A stretch of 64,000 bases of DNA from assembly GCA_035236585.1 (NCBI GenBank), contig CP141137.1:50242057-50306056 (forward strand), given 5' to 3'. This document shows positions 36,641 through 48,989 of this stretch, one piece after another. Every line of letters starts with the position of its first letter. Positions within the stretch are counted from its first letter, which is position 1. This DNA comes from Warburgia ugandensis. Lineage: Eukaryota > Streptophyta > Magnoliopsida > Canellales > Canellaceae. The notes below the pieces were generated by a model. The model made no database searches. It saw only the letters and a program-made list of their open reading frames with translations, and was not told the DNA's origin. Both the position numbers and the translations under genes were made by a program.

Positions 36641-36643
36641 GTT

Positions 36644-36886
36644 GTTTACTGATACCACTTCAGCTAGACGTACGCCAGCAGAAGAACAACCCCCAAACTA
36701 TCGGACCAAGTTCCACGCACAATATCACAACCTATTCCTAGCTCACATCAAAGAATCCCTTTCCTTCTTCTCTAATCTTCCCCTGTATATTTGATATTTG
36801 TGAATGGAGTTTAGTCCAATACTTCGAGTGTTGGGTGTTGTTCTTGTGCTGGCGTAGATCTAGCTTAAGTGGTATCAGTAATGAAC
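36644..36886. repeat. Inverted repeat made of two retrotransposon primer-site junctions
   Basis: Arms of about 50 bp (36644-36696 and 36832-36886) are imperfect reverse complements. Each arm reads GTTGTTCTTNTGCTGGCGTA...AAGTGGTATCAG, ending in TGGTATCAG, the start of the initiator-tRNA primer-binding site used by copia-type elements. The spacer is about 135 bp. The element lies just upstream of the second APO pseudodomain. Confidence 0.65.
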
Positions 36887-38045
36887 TTGTTTGTGGTAAT
36901 TAAATATTATCCAAAGAATTCTAAGGTGTTACAGTTTCCTAGAAAATTTCCAGGGGTTCTATGAAGCTGGCAATATAAGTCTTCATGGTAAGTTCTATGC
37001 TTTCGGGAATCAGTTCTAATTCGAGAGACGCAAATTGCACTCTGAGACAAGAGGCTATGAAAAAGATTTGTATAGTTAGTATCTAGCAATTAAGAGGTTG
37101 TTATTCTGCATGTGAATGGTTGAGGTTATATGTGAAGTGTTGATTAGTGATTTGTGCACTATTTTGGGAGCTTGAGTCTGTTTGAATTTTAAGTGCTAAG
37201 GTTATGTATTTTAAAAGGAAAACTACCTGTTACTTTGAAAGGCTCATTGTATGAGAATGCCACGTTGAATTACCATCTCAGAGAGAGGTGAGACATAAGA
37301 CATGATATTGAAATTGTATTTCCAGCTGAGTGGCATGAGAAAGGTAGAGAAGAGGATTCATGTTGGTTTTGGGGGAGTTTGCTGGCTAAGAAGTCCTCCA
37401 GCAGTTATAAAATGGTATGAATGTTTCACTTGGTTTCAAGCTGTTGAGGTTGTCTAAGGTTCTTTCTGTGTCTAAGTTGTAAGAGAAGTGTTCAACAGAG
37501 ATTTTGAGCAGTTGTCAGATGGACAAGGAATACTTTATGAGATAACAAGGATTTCTGGTTCCATTATATGGATGAATGCCATTAGAACTTTCAGAGATTA
37601 CAAATTATTCGGACTTCATGTCAATATTATTACGGCTGTATACTTTGGTAGTTTAATTTCCTAATATAACCAAAAGTTTGGGCATGCAATGGGCATAAGA
37701 GCAAAGTCAGATGTATGACAAAACTTTGATATTGACAACTATGATATATGAAATCCACCAAAGAACAAGTATGATATCTGCAAGTTAAGAGCCATGACAA
37801 CCAAGTAAATGAGTCACCGGGCATCCCAAACTGAAAACAATAAAAATGACAGACAAGAAGGGCAGCTTTCAACTCTTCTTTTTTTTTTAATTTCCCAATA
37901 TTCAAAATCAAGACAGTAATTTTATTTACGTGTTTATTTCTTTACCACTTGGTGCACGCAAAAATTGACAAAGTGGGGCCAAATGTAAACATATTAATTT
38001 TTTTTATATGTGAAAAATACCCAATTTTCCTTTTACATTCAAAGA
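36887..38045. other. No gene recognised (interior of the APO pseudogene span)
   Basis: Long non-coding stretch between the two APO pseudodomains. Possibly decayed retrotransposon leader following the TGGTATCAG motif, but no coding domain is visible. Confidence 0.35.
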
Positions 38046-38051
38046 ACTTCT

Positions 38052-38184
38052 TGAGGTTACGAGTTCAAGGCGTGGAATCAGCCTCTTGCAAAATGCAATA
38101 TAAGGTTGCCTACTATAAGCCATTGTGGTCCGCCCCTTCCCGGACCCTGCAAAGGTGAGAGCTTCATGCACTAGGACTGCCCTT
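38052..38184 (+). mobile_element. Au SINE 7, 5'-truncated
   Basis: Starts at the B-box region (GAGTTCAAGGCGTGG) and keeps the full tail. A short AACTTCT flanks it on both sides, a weak target duplication. Confidence 0.88.
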
Positions 38185-38388
38185 TAACTTCTACTCAAAT
38201 AATTACTTATCACCAAGACATTTCAATCAAGTTCAAAATTGTTCTTTTCTTTTTCAATAAAATCCGATTCTCCTTTTTCTGGGAAAGAACAAGGGCAAAC
38301 CATGCATAAATGGTCATTGGTTTGCTATATTCACTCTTTAGAAAAGGACCTTAGATTAGAGTCTTTTTATCTATTTGATACATAAATG

Positions 38389-38529
38389 GTCACGGGTTCA
38401 AGGCGTGGAAACAGCCTCTTGTAAATGCAAGGTAAGGCTCTGTACTTTAGGCCCTTATGGTTCGCCCCTTCCCCAGATCTTGCATAGGTGGGAGCTTCGT
38501 GCACTGGGGCTGCCCCCTTTTTTTTATAT
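38389..38529 (+). mobile_element. Au SINE 8, 5'-truncated
   Basis: Begins at GTCACGGGTTCAAGG. Flanked by ACATAAATGGTCAC at 38380-38393 and 38530-38543. The left copy overlaps the SINE by GTCAC, so truncation was resolved at microhomology. Confidence 0.9.
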
Positions 38530-39000
38530 ACATAAATGGTCACTGGTTCCCACTTACTACTTTCAGTAGTAGAACTCAAAAAGAATATCATAAATTGGCT
38601 AATTAATTTGTTACATCAGTTTGCCATTTGTGCAGGGTAGGGTAGAAGGAACCTAATATATTCCAACTAGTTAGAGTAGTAGAATACTCATACATTCATC
38701 AACTGGATGTTGGAGATTTACTTAAAGGATGGTTAAGTCATTTGTCAAATAGAAGAAAATATACTGCTCTATGACTCTAGGCATATAGTAATGTCGATAT
38801 ATTCTGAAGCTAAACATAAGAGTGGGAAAAACGCTAAATCTCTTACAAAGTAGTTTTCTGACATCAACAAATGCCTCTAGAGAAATGTGACAAATATTAA
38901 GCCTGCTCTTCTACAAAATCTTCACGTAGGAAGACAGCTTAAGAAGCTGCTTAACATTGCCTAGCTTGTTTCCCTCAAGAGCATTTTTCTCTTTAAAGTG

Positions 39001-39175
39001 GGCCGCCCAGGTGCACAAAGCTCCCGCCTATGCAGGGTCCGGGGAAGGGGCAGACCACAAGGGCCTATAGTAGACAGCCTTACCTTGCATTTTGCAATAG
39101 GCTGATTCCACGCCTTGAACCCATGACCTCAAGGTCACATTACGACAACTTTTACCGTTGTGCCAAGGCTCCCCT
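39001..39175 (-). mobile_element. Au SINE 9, full length
   Basis: Complete head and tail. Perfect 13-bp target duplications TCTCTTTAAAGTG at 38988-39000 and 39176-39188. Confidence 0.96.
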
Positions 39176-39188
39176 TCTCTTTAAAGTG

Positions 39189-40453
39189 TGACAATGTTCT
39201 ACTAGAACTCAGGTTTTGTCACCAGTCAATAATTTTGTAGATATCTACAAATTCTGTATTTTGCATCAAAAGACCTCCAATCTAGGAAAAATGCAAAAGA
39301 AGTTCAAATGATTAAGCAAGTAAAAGCTTTACTGTTCTTAGACTGTAAGACAAAGCTAGGCAACATAGTTTTCACAAATTTTAATTAAAATTTCAAAAAA
39401 CCATAAAATTTTGAAAAAAAAAAAAAATTTAATTGCATTGTTTTAGCATTTTAGGTGCATTAGACAATTTTTCTTAGTGCATAATTTCTATTCATTCCTG
39501 AATTTTGATAAGTAATGATATTTTTACTTTGCAGGAAAATTGAAAAATGAGGAGAAATTCTAGGTGGATTTTAATTAAGATAATCACAATTTATTTTGAG
39601 TGAATTGTAGTAAGGACGCGATGTGTTTCTTTCATTTATTGCAATTCATTTAAAGGGCTGTAATAATAAAGGTCAAGGGTGAGTCACCGTAACTTGAAAG
39701 TGGAGGTGAAATGTAAATGGTCTCACTCTTGTACTAGAAGACTATGTTCAGGGCCCCACTGTGAGAAATCCTAACTAATTAAAATTTCTAGATTAGGTTA
39801 TGCATTAGTAGAATAAAATTGCAATAGTTGTTAGTATAATTTCATATAGAACACATATTTGATATCTATTGCATTTTTTAGGATTTGTATTAGTTTATTG
39901 TATTTTGTATTTTAGGGCATGTTTATTGCTTTAAGGTAAGTTATATGTTGACTGAAATGAGTGAAAAATAATTAGTAAGGACACCCGACCCTACAAGATC
40001 AATGGCGAATTTCATTACCGCTTTTTGGCCGCCCACCTGGGATAATTACCACAAGTACATAACCCAGCCTTTCAAATTTAATTAAAATCAATTAGAAAAG
40101 ACATATATGATATACAAAAGAAATTCTTAGACTATAAGACAAGTAAAAACTTTATTGTTCCGTTTTTTAAGAGTTTCTTCAAATGATTTAACCAAAATGG
40201 CAGCTCCAACCAATTTGTTTGCGTCGAGTAATGCATTACAGATTTTGGATTGGATCCATCTACATTCATGCATGAACAAGGTCATTTATTTATCAACAGA
40301 CTTTGAGCAGGAAATGCAAAAGAAGACCTTCAATCTAAGAACAACAATAATGTATTTTGCAACAAAATACTCTTTCTTTCTTTTTTTCCTTTTTGCAAAT
40401 TAAAATGAAAAGGAAGACAGAAACATTCAGGAGACGGACCTCAAAAATCATTA
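39189..40453. other. No gene recognised
   Basis: AT-rich non-coding sequence. Short open frames here have no domain support. Confidence 0.4.
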
Positions 40454-40632
40454 GGGGAGCCTTGGCACAACGGTAAAAGTTGTTGTCATGTGACCTTGAA
40501 GTCACGGGTTTAAGGCGTGGAATCAGCCTCTTACAAAATGCAAGGTAAGGCTGCCTACTATAGGCCCTTGTGGTCCGCCCCTTTCCCAAGCCCTGCATAG
40601 GTAGGAGCTTCATGCACCGGAGCTGCCCTTTT
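40454..40632 (+). mobile_element. Au SINE 10, full length
   Basis: Head GGGGAGCCTTGGCACAACGG to tail GGAGCTGCCC. Target duplications ACCTCAANNATCATTA at 40438-40453 and 40633-40648 (two mismatches). The insertion site is at the 3' boundary of an APO pseudogene exon. Confidence 0.95.
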
Positions 40633-40639
40633 ACCTCAA

Positions 40640-42260
40640 GGATCATTAGATGCTGAAGACTGAGACTTGCTATCTGCTGGACTCTTGCTCTTCTCCCAAA
40701 ATCCAAATGCTTGAATATCCTTTCCAACCGTAACATCTCGTGGGAACCTACGCTCGAAATCTACCATCTTCCCAGAAGTGTTGTAAACAGGAAATTTCCT
40801 TCTCCTTGTTGGACACTCGGGAAGGTCCACAACTGCCTGTACACACAATTCTACAATGGCTGGGATGCGGTCAACCTGGAGTTGCTCTTCATGTGAAACT
40901 GCTCAAGCCAATCTGTCATATGGATGAAAAAATTTCACCAGAGGGAGATCGTGATTGAGACCTCCTTTTTTACCCAATTATGCTATTTGCTGGATAGACT
41001 CCCTGCAACATCACTACACACTGCATGAGCAATAATTTTATGAAATAAAAACTCAAACCAGCAGCAAGTAATTATTTAGCAAGAAATCAGACAGTAAATG
41101 AGTTAACCCATGATATTGTTGATACTATTCACTGCTTATTTGTGCTTGAAAATTGTAGAGACCTATCGATTAAAGTTTCCAAGAGGATCAACAAAATTAA
41201 CACTCTTTACAGCAACTTTACCTGCAGGAATGAACAGATGCTCTTGACAATCCTTGAAGTGCAATAGAAAAGCTCCGTTGTAGCAGCATAAACCTCATGC
41301 GCAACTGGGATTAATTTTTTAACCAATAATCCATTGTCAGGTGGATGCAAAATAATCTCATGCACCTTCTGCGGCAATTGTCTCTGCAATCTCGCTCTAT
41401 GTTTAAGTTTAGAGATTTTTGCAAAAATGCCATAACATTTTGGCATTTTTGCAAAAATATCCAACATTTTTTTAATTTTATAAATTTATCATTAAGTTTT
41501 CAAAAACTTTGCAAATTTACCATCCTTTTTTCCTATTAATTTTTATTAAATAACAATATTACCCCTATCTCTTCACGCAACCCATGTTTTCAGCACATTT
41601 TTCAGCACTCCTATATCCTTGCTGGTGCAACCACGGTGTCACCAAAACCTCAGATCTCCCTACCAACACTACCCAGATCGCCCCCCTCCCACGCCCGTCG
41701 ATACCCAAAACTTGGTGGTACCCACATTGCTCCCTCTCTTGGCCGGAGCTACCCAGACAACCCCATTGCTCCCTCTCTTGGCTGGACCCCCCCTTCCTGC
41801 ACCGAGATAATGAGCAGATCCCCAATAGACAACACCTCAACCCACCCTCCTCTCCAGGCCGACTATGCACGACATCCACCTTACTCCCTAGGTCACATTC
41901 CCTATTTTCGGATGCCTTCTCCGATAACCAAATGTCTATCTAATATCTGTTAGATAAGGGTAATATAGAAATTTTATATTTAAAAAAATTAACAGGAAAG
42001 GAGGATGGAAACCTAATAGAATAGTAAATTTGTAAAATTCATAAAAATTTAATGGTAAATTTGTAAAATATAAAAATTATTAAATATTTCTACAAAAATG
42101 CCAAAATGTAATAATATTTTTGCAAAAAACCTTAAGTTTATTGACATCTCTTACAAACGGTTTCCTTTGTGACTCCTGCAGCTTCTTTGGCAGCTCCGTG
42201 TATACAGGAGTGTCAATCAAGCAACGACGGAACGAGGTCCGCTGAGTAGTTCTTTGTAAT
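40640..42260 (-). pseudogene. APO-family (DUF794) pseudogene, first APO domain, split by a Pack-MULE
   Basis: Minus-strand pieces from high to low coordinate. (1) About 42258-42141: RTSFRRCLIDTPVYTELPKK. (2) About 41402-41222: LPQKVHEIILHPPDNGLLVK then KLIPVAHEVY, ending at a GT donor. (3) About 41010-40640: LPLVKFFHPYDRLA, stop, AVSHEEQLQVDRIPAIVELC, then VDLPECPTRRRKFPVY, GKMVDFERRFP. HPPDNGLLV...LIPVAHEVY and the pattern FHxYDR...HEExxxxxRIPAIVELCxQ are hallmarks of APO domain 1. In-frame TAA and TGA occur in piece 3 (near 40997 and 40907), and the CxxC...GH core between pieces 2 and 3 is not found. A 720-bp Mutator-like element separates pieces 1 and 2. Confidence 0.8.
41412..42131. mobile_element. 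Pack-MULE-like (Mutator) non-autonomous element
   Basis: Flanked by a perfect 9-bp target duplication TTAAGTTTA (41403-41411 and 42132-42140), the Mutator hallmark. Ends are inverted: GAGATTTTTGCAAAAATGCC on the left and, reversed, GGTTTTTTGCAAAAATATT on the right. Similarity continues inward for about 170 bp (CAAATTTACCAT, CCTNTTAATTTTT and ATTACCC motifs on both sides). Between the AT-rich arms is a GC-rich core of about 350 bp (41590-41945), unlike its surroundings, as expected for a captured gene piece; its source is not recognised. The core holds a short internal repeat of ATTGCTCCCTCTCTTGGC. No transposase. Confidence 0.85.
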
Positions 42261-42772
42261 TCCTGTGTTAGAAATTTCTGGGCCTGACCGCATTCTTTTG
42301 TGGGCCTTAATCTGAGTGTTATGGAACCAGACTGAAGAATGTTTCAATCTATAAATTCAGAAAAGCAAATTATCCAGGCTAGAAATGGAAGCCCCAAAAT
42401 TCTGAAAATGAACCTGCAAGGAAATAAAAGAATCTAAAGCAGAGAATTGGGTTGCAGAGTTCCTGTTTAGAAGTTGGAATGCTCGTTCGTACCCGTGGAT
42501 AGGGTTTCCAATTTTTGAGTTGGATGCTCTGGATATGTGAGTTACAGTTGAAGCTGCAAAAACGTTTTGTGATTCATGACCCGCTTGGTGATTGATCTGA
42601 ACCGTCTATGTCGTAAATCACGATTGAGTGGCTGTTTTTTATTGGTGATCGGTTGGTAGGATCGGGGGCCTCTATGAATCACTGCTGGGCCTGAAGAGTT
42701 GACTTGCTATCCCAATTTCTTAAATTTGGAGTTCTGCACTCACGAAAGAATCTGAAGAGAAGGGGGAAAAAA
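42261..42772. promoter_or_regulatory. Upstream region of MATE gene B
   Basis: About 500 bp between the APO pseudogene and the MATE B start. It presumably holds the promoter and leader, but I see no convincing TATA box. An in-frame ATG at 42704 could extend the N-terminus by 23 residues. Confidence 0.4.
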
Positions 42773-45700
42773 ATGGAAGGAGACGATGGAAAACCATCTC
42801 TGCAATCCCCTCTAATGAGAAGAAGTTTCCAAGCAACTCATTGCTTAGATAGTGACCGGATTGGAAGGAGGGAAGAGATAGTTGCCGAGGTGAAGAAGCA
42901 GATACATCTAGCAGGGCCTTTGATCCTAGTTAGCCTGTTGCACTACTGTTTGCAGGTGATTTCAGTCATGTTTGTGGGTCATCTTGGAGAGCTTGCACTC
43001 TCAGGCGCTTCCTTGGCTACTTCCTTTGCCGGGGTCACTGGCTTCAGCTTGCTGGTATTTTTCCCTTTTCTGTTTCCATTTTTAAACATCTAAAGGCAAT
43101 TTCTAACCTCTATTGGTTTATAGTTACTCCAGTTTTTTCATGATTTAAATGAATGTTACTGTTCTAAGAGCTGGTACTCATCTCAAATTTTTTGTTCTTC
43201 GTTTAATTTTTGTATGAATTGTCTATGTTTTTGTTGGCCATGAAGATTCCCTGATGAATGTTGATCGTTATCATTTTGCTCATTATGAGACTCTTAAATA
43301 GCTTGGGTCTAGGCTGGACATGTGTTAGCAACTCACCCACGAGATCACCAGTCTGATTGCCATAAATTCCTAAACCAGTCAGGGGACTGGCAATCAAAAT
43401 TGTAAGAGGTGATCTCATCAAAAGACTGAGGTTCTGAAAGCAAATGAACATAGCAGTTAAAAGGGTTTTAACCCTGAAACAAATAATGTTGCTGTTTGCA
43501 TTTTATTTTATTTTCCTCTTGGAGATAATTGTCTGAAAATCTTCCTAAACCAAGTTAGTGTTTTTCAAAAGAGATGTAAAGCAAAATTGTACTATAATAT
43601 ACTCCGATGTTTTCTATGTTCTTGACAAATCCTTGATATGCTACCATTTCAGTCTTATGCTCTTTTATCTTCTATACCTTCCAGTTCTTCTATAGAAACT
43701 GGTTATATCTGCTTATAAATTCCAGTTGTTAATAGAAGTTTAATTCACTTGCAAAATTCCTAACTATCATCTATTAAATGACAGCTTTGATACTTTGGGA
43801 TTTGAGTCTGGTTTCTCTGTGTCCTCTGTTAAATCCTTTTAAAGCTGGATGAGGTTTTGCTATTGCTTGTTCTAACTACTGCCCTTCACCTTTTACATTC
43901 TGTGATGAGCTGTTAAGAGGCTATGACAATTCCCGAAGATTATTAGCAGCATGTTAGAAAGATGTTCATAAAGTATGTCAGTGCCTTTGTGATACAAGTG
44001 AGCGCGGATAATCTTTCTACATATGCAGTCAGCTTTTAGGTGGTTCTTGTCATCTATGAAATTCTTAGACCCTTACAATTTTCTTTTAACTAGTTAGGAA
44101 TGGGAAGTGCATTGGATACTTTATGTGGACAAGCCTATGGAGCCAAACAGTATCACATGCTTGGTATATATATGCAGAGAGCTATGTTTGTTCTTCTACT
44201 TGTGAGCATTCCTCTTGCTTTTGTCTGGGCTTACTCAGGCCACATTCTCATGGCCCTAGGGCAAGACCCAGCAATATCAATGGAAGCAGAAGGATATGCC
44301 CGTTGGATGATTCCAAGCCTTTTTGCCTATGGCCTCCTCCAGTGCCATGTCAAGTTCCTCCAGACCCAAAGCATTGTTTTTCCTATGGTGATGACTTCCG
44401 GAATTACAGCTCTACTTCACATTTTTGTTTGTTGGATTCTGGTGTTCAAGTCTGGCCTCGGTAACAAAGGTGCTGCCTTGGCAAATGTCACCTCTTATTG
44501 GATAAACGTGCTGTTTCTGGCTCTTTATATGAAGTTATCTCCTACTTGTAAGGAAACGTGGACTGGTCTGTCAAGAGCGGGCTTCCACAATGTCCTAGAC
44601 TTTGTAAAGTTGGCTGTTCCTTCTGCTGTTATGGTCTGGTAAGTACTCCCTTTCTTACTTCCAAGAAAATTTTATTCGTAATACATGCCAACATTATTAT
44701 CTCACACCTATAAACCTTTGTAAATTGAACCCAAGGTTGCAAGAAAGCTCTTAGAGCCTTCTCAAATTGTCCTAAGTTGATTGTATCTTGCTGGGACTCA
44801 CTATGAATTGATCTTCGGGGACAAGTTCAGCATGCCCTTGAAAATGCATGTCTGAGCACCTAACGTGGTTCAAGATTTAACAGTGCCTCTCATTTGAGGA
44901 AAATGATTTAAGCATTTTATAACATGAAGTCTTAGTATACTGGGCTACCGCATGCCAATTTGGGAATGAAGTTGTGATATACATTTTTTTCATTTTTCCT
45001 CTCTCTGAGAGACTGATATATACATATGATTTCTATACAAAAAAGAAAAGAAAAGAAAGGATGGCATCTATCTTGCTATCTTATGCAGAAGCTTAATTCG
45101 GTTACATACAGGCAGTCAATTTTCCCTACGTGAAACTTCTTATGTTTGATAACTTTCTTCTTATGAGTTGATACAGTTTGGAGTATTGGTCCTTCGAGAT
45201 GGTGGTTCTCCTATCTGGTCTTCTACCTAATCCTCAGCTAGAAATGTCCGTGTTGTCAATCAGGTTTGCTTCCTTTTATGTTTCTCAGTTCGTTTGTTGA
45301 TATTTACTGGATGAGCATTCTGTACAGAACTGCTGGTTTATACAAAAGTTAGAGACGGATCAGAACAGTGGCCAACAAATTCAAAACAAGCAACAATTTA
45401 GTCTATTATAAAAATACATTCTCTAGCTAATGTCACTCTACATCAATATGTTCGGAACGTTCAGGTGCATGACATATAGGAATCATACAAAAAATTCTAT
45501 ATACTCACTAGTGACAATTGTATTTCACAGCATTAACACAATGTGGTTGGTCTACATGATCCCTTTTGGTCTGAGCAGTGCAATAAGGTCAGCCTAGCTG
45601 AATGTATCAACACTTCCTTGTAATGACTACTTCACATCTTTATTTACATTTTACATTTTCTTTTCAGTACAAGAGTTTCAAATGAATTGGGTGCTGGACA

Positions 45701-47508
45701 TTCACAAGCTGCAAGCTTGGCAGTACATGTTGCAGTTATAATGACCATTACCGAGGGCACACTGGTAGCTATAACCACCATTTTGGTACGTCATTCCTGG
45801 GGCAACTTATATAGCAATGAGGAAGAAGTGGTGAAATATGTCACAATCATGATGCCAGTGCTTGCAGCATCCAACTTCTTGGATGGAATTCAATGTGTGC
45901 TTTCAGGTTAGAACCGCTGTTGTTGGCCTACCATTGATGGCAATGGTTCGGAATGTCTCTTTTAGCTTGTACGTGAGTATAGTATGTTTGTGAACTAAAC
46001 CCCTTGGAAACTAGAAGGTTTTTAATCAAGTTAGTATTGTTTGATATGTTCATAGAAATCTTTAAGATTTTTCTTCTCTTTCCCTATGATACTAGCTCCT
46101 CAATTCACCCCCGGAATCATTTTGATGTTTATATTTCTGAAAGTTGTGCAATTCAAAGTTATCATTGGGAAAGACTATCTTTAATATCTTTGGACCTTCA
46201 GGAGCTGCTAGAGGATGTGGGCGACAGAAGATGTGTGCCGTCATTAATCTTGGAGCTTATTACGGTGTTGGAATTCCTTCTGCTGTTCTCTTTGCTTTTG
46301 TCTTTCAGATAGGAGGGAAGGTGTGTTTTATCTTCTTGCATGTTGTTGTGCTACATTTTCGATATGGCTGATCTCTTTATTAATCATGTTATTAGTAGTT
46401 CTGTTAACAGGGACTTTGGATGGGGATCATATGTGCGCTTCTATTACAAGTCTTGATGCTTGTTATTGTAACTCTGCACATCAGCTGGGAGCAAGAAGTA
46501 AGCAATATTGATGTCGCTAATCCTCGAGGGGACAAGGGACTAATAAGAATTATACTTGGTTGTCATTATGCATATGTGATAGTCACATATGCACATGAAA
46601 CTTGGGGTTTCCTGATAATAACAGAAGTTGGCACAGCTAACAAGACTTGCTGCACTAACCTGTCACCAGCTCTATGTTTGCTGTGTCATGTATAGAGTAG
46701 CTGTTAAGTGTCTACATCACATGAAACTTGGGGTCTCCTGCTAATAACAGACAAGTTCGCACAACTAACATGACCTGCTGCACTAAACTGTTACCAGCTC
46801 TATGTTTCCTCTGTCATGGATGGATTATCTGTCTACAGGGACCATTAATCACACGAATTTTCTTGGAAGTTCAAGTAAAACTGTATCTCCTTCTGTAAGA
46901 TCAGTTGCTGGGTTCAGATGGAGAAAGCACTTTCTGGCTTTTTCAGTTGTGTTAATCCATGAAATACAACACTAAACCAGTTCAGTTTAAAGTTTAAAAA
47001 ACTTAATCCTGAAAATACTAGAAGAACAGAGTAATTCCAAAAGACAATTAATGGAAAATAGAAGGGAACTGGGCATCTCTACTTACAACACTAATGCTCA
47101 GTCAATCGAAAATAAAGTGGAATTGCTAAGGAGCATTTAGCATATCTACAAAAAGAATCATATTTTGATAGGGAGCCTTGGAGCAACGGTAAAAGTTGTC
47201 GTCATGTGACCTTGATGTCACAGGTTCAAGGCATGGAATTAACCTCTTGCAAAATCCAAGGTAAGGCTGCCTACTATAGGCTCTTGTGGTTCACCCCTTC
47301 CCCGGAGGCCGCATAAGCAGCGGTGCAGCCCTTTTTTTAACAAAAAGAATCATATTTTCTTCAACGTTTCTTGAGCCTTTGGTTGAATCTCTTAATTTTT
47401 GTGTACATGCTATACTATGCTTGCTTACATATATATTTTGGGTTTCAGGCAAGGCAGGCTAGGAATAGAGTTTGCAGCTCCTGCATCCCCATATTAGGAG
47501 ATCAGTGA
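42773..47508 (+). CDS. MATE efflux transporter (DTX16-like), gene B
   Basis: Predicted secondary-active organic-cation/flavonoid-type exporter with about 12 membrane segments. Exons: 42773-43054, 44094-44638, 45177-45263, 45531-45587, 45668-45906, 46202-46320, 46411-46497, 47449-47508. All are GT-AG and the frame closes exactly to 491 aa. Motifs: [27 protein letters not shown] near residue 105, [64 protein letters not shown] near 324, and GAARGCGRQK. The start chosen (MEGDDGKPSL) matches the MEG start of gene C. All introns have the same positions and phases as in gene C, 5.3 kb downstream, and exon 2 proteins look about three-quarters identical, so B and C are tandem duplicates. Two Au SINEs lie near the last intron and 3' flank. 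Confidence 0.95.
47167..47339 (+). mobile_element. Au SINE 11, in the last intron of MATE B
   Basis: Full-length head, slightly shortened tail. Perfect 19-bp target duplications ACAAAAAGAATCATATTTT at 47148-47166 and 47340-47358. It ends about 110 bp before the acceptor of exon 8. Confidence 0.96.
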
Positions 47509-47742
47509 AACTTGCTAGTAACTTTATAAATCATTGATATATATCATTACATTTTGTATTATCCCAGATTTCAAGTTCAAAACTATTCTTGTCTTTGTTC
47601 CCCATGTTCTATGTTATGCAACAGATGTTTCAGGGATCCCCAAGTCTATCATGGTGTTGGAATTGCCTTGTGGACCAACCTTAGAGCCACATGTGAATAT
47701 TAATCGGCCGTTGATTTTAATCCCTCGAGGAGGAAAGAAATT

Positions 47743-47924
47743 GAAGGGGAGCCTTGGCGTAACGGTAAAAGTTGTCGTCGTATGACCTTGAGGTCATGGG
47801 TTCAAGGCATGGAAACACCCTCTTGCAACTGCAAGTAAGGTTGTGTACTTTAGGCCCTTGTGGTCTCGCCCCTTCCCCAGACCCTGCATAGGCAGGAGCT
47901 TCGTGCACTGGGGCTGCCCCTTTA
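47743..47924 (+). mobile_element. Au SINE 12, full length
   Basis: Perfect 15-bp target duplications AGGAGGAAAGAAATT at 47728-47742 and 47925-47939. About 235 bp beyond the MATE B stop, possibly within its 3' flank or untranslated region. Confidence 0.96.
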
Positions 47925-48193
47925 AGGAGGAAAGAAATTATATGATGTTTGCATTCGATTACAATGAGGCTAAAAGCACGTAGCAAAAGCAAAGTATGTG
48001 ACTGAGGGCCTTCGAATGCAATGGCACAAGGAGCCTCTCTCCTGAGTGATCAGACGTGGAGGCTGTTCGTGGTACCTGAGTATGAGGCCATTCTCAACAT
48101 TTTGAACAGCTTAGATGTATAAAAGAAGCAAGTAAATTGCACTTGGAGATGATAAATTCAAAGGTGCACTTGGATTTATCATTTCTCAAATAG

Positions 48194-48341
48194 GGCAGTC
48201 GGCTGCACGAAGATCCCATATATGTGAGGTTTGGAGAAAGGCAAATCACAAGGGTCTATGGTACACGGCCTTAATGCAAGAAGCTGTTTCTACACGTAAA
48301 CCTGTGATCTCAAAGTCATGTGATGACAACTCTATCACTAC
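48194..48341 (-). mobile_element. Au SINE 13, old and shortened
   Basis: GGGCAGTCGGCTGCACGAAG tail and CTCAAAGTCATGTGATGACA box region on the minus strand; internal parts are reduced. Confidence 0.8.
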
Positions 48342-48609
48342 ATCTAGTACTAAATGCCGAGCTGACAAAAAGACGAACGCTCAAGAAAACTCTGCCACTC
48401 ATCGAAAAAAATGCATAAATTCACACCGCAATTCACTCGCCTGAGTTGTGCCGAGTTGAGGGATTTAGCTACCATGACAGCATGCTAAGAGTACATGACC
48501 TCAAATAGCCAATGTCTGAATGGAAGAACTGTTGGCCATCAAGAAATGTACTCACTGGACCTAGAACCTCCTGTAAGTCTTGAAGTGGCTTGACAAATGG
48601 ACGGCCCTG

Positions 48610-48757
48610 AAAGGGCAGGCTGGTGCACAAAGCTCCTACACATGCAGGGTTTAGGAAAGGGGTAGATTACAAATATCTATAGTATACAATTTTTCTTTGT
48701 ATTATTGTAAAAAACTATTTTCACACCAGAACTTGTGGTCTTAATGTCACACGAGGG
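48610..48757 (-). mobile_element. Au SINE 14, head-truncated and diverged
   Basis: The tail GGGCAGGCTGGTGCACAAAG and box B remnant are present. Perfect 16-bp target duplications CAAATGGACGGCCCTG at 48594-48609 and 48758-48773 show it inserted already without its first bases. Confidence 0.92.
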
Positions 48758-48989
48758 CAAATGGACGGCCCTGTATGCTAGACATGATCCTTCCCCAGCT
48801 TAAACATTGGAGCTTGGGAGGCACTACATGTCACTTTGAATCCTTAGGATGGACGACAAGGATTATCCAGCTCATGAGCTGGGTCCCTCCAGATTAGTGG
48901 ATTGGATCCCTTTCCAACATTTCCTTTCACCCCTTTGGATGCTTTAGAAGAGCCCTCGTATGCGCTGAAATCTTCCTTGCGCCGTGGAA

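Noticed and set aside
41565-41953. Overlapping open frames of 104-119 codons on both strands
   Set aside because: They lie in the GC-rich core of the Pack-MULE-like element, with no domain; GC richness alone explains the lack of stops.
47534-47785. 83-codon open frame downstream of MATE B
   Set aside because: It runs into an Au SINE and has no recognisable domain; likely 3' flank.
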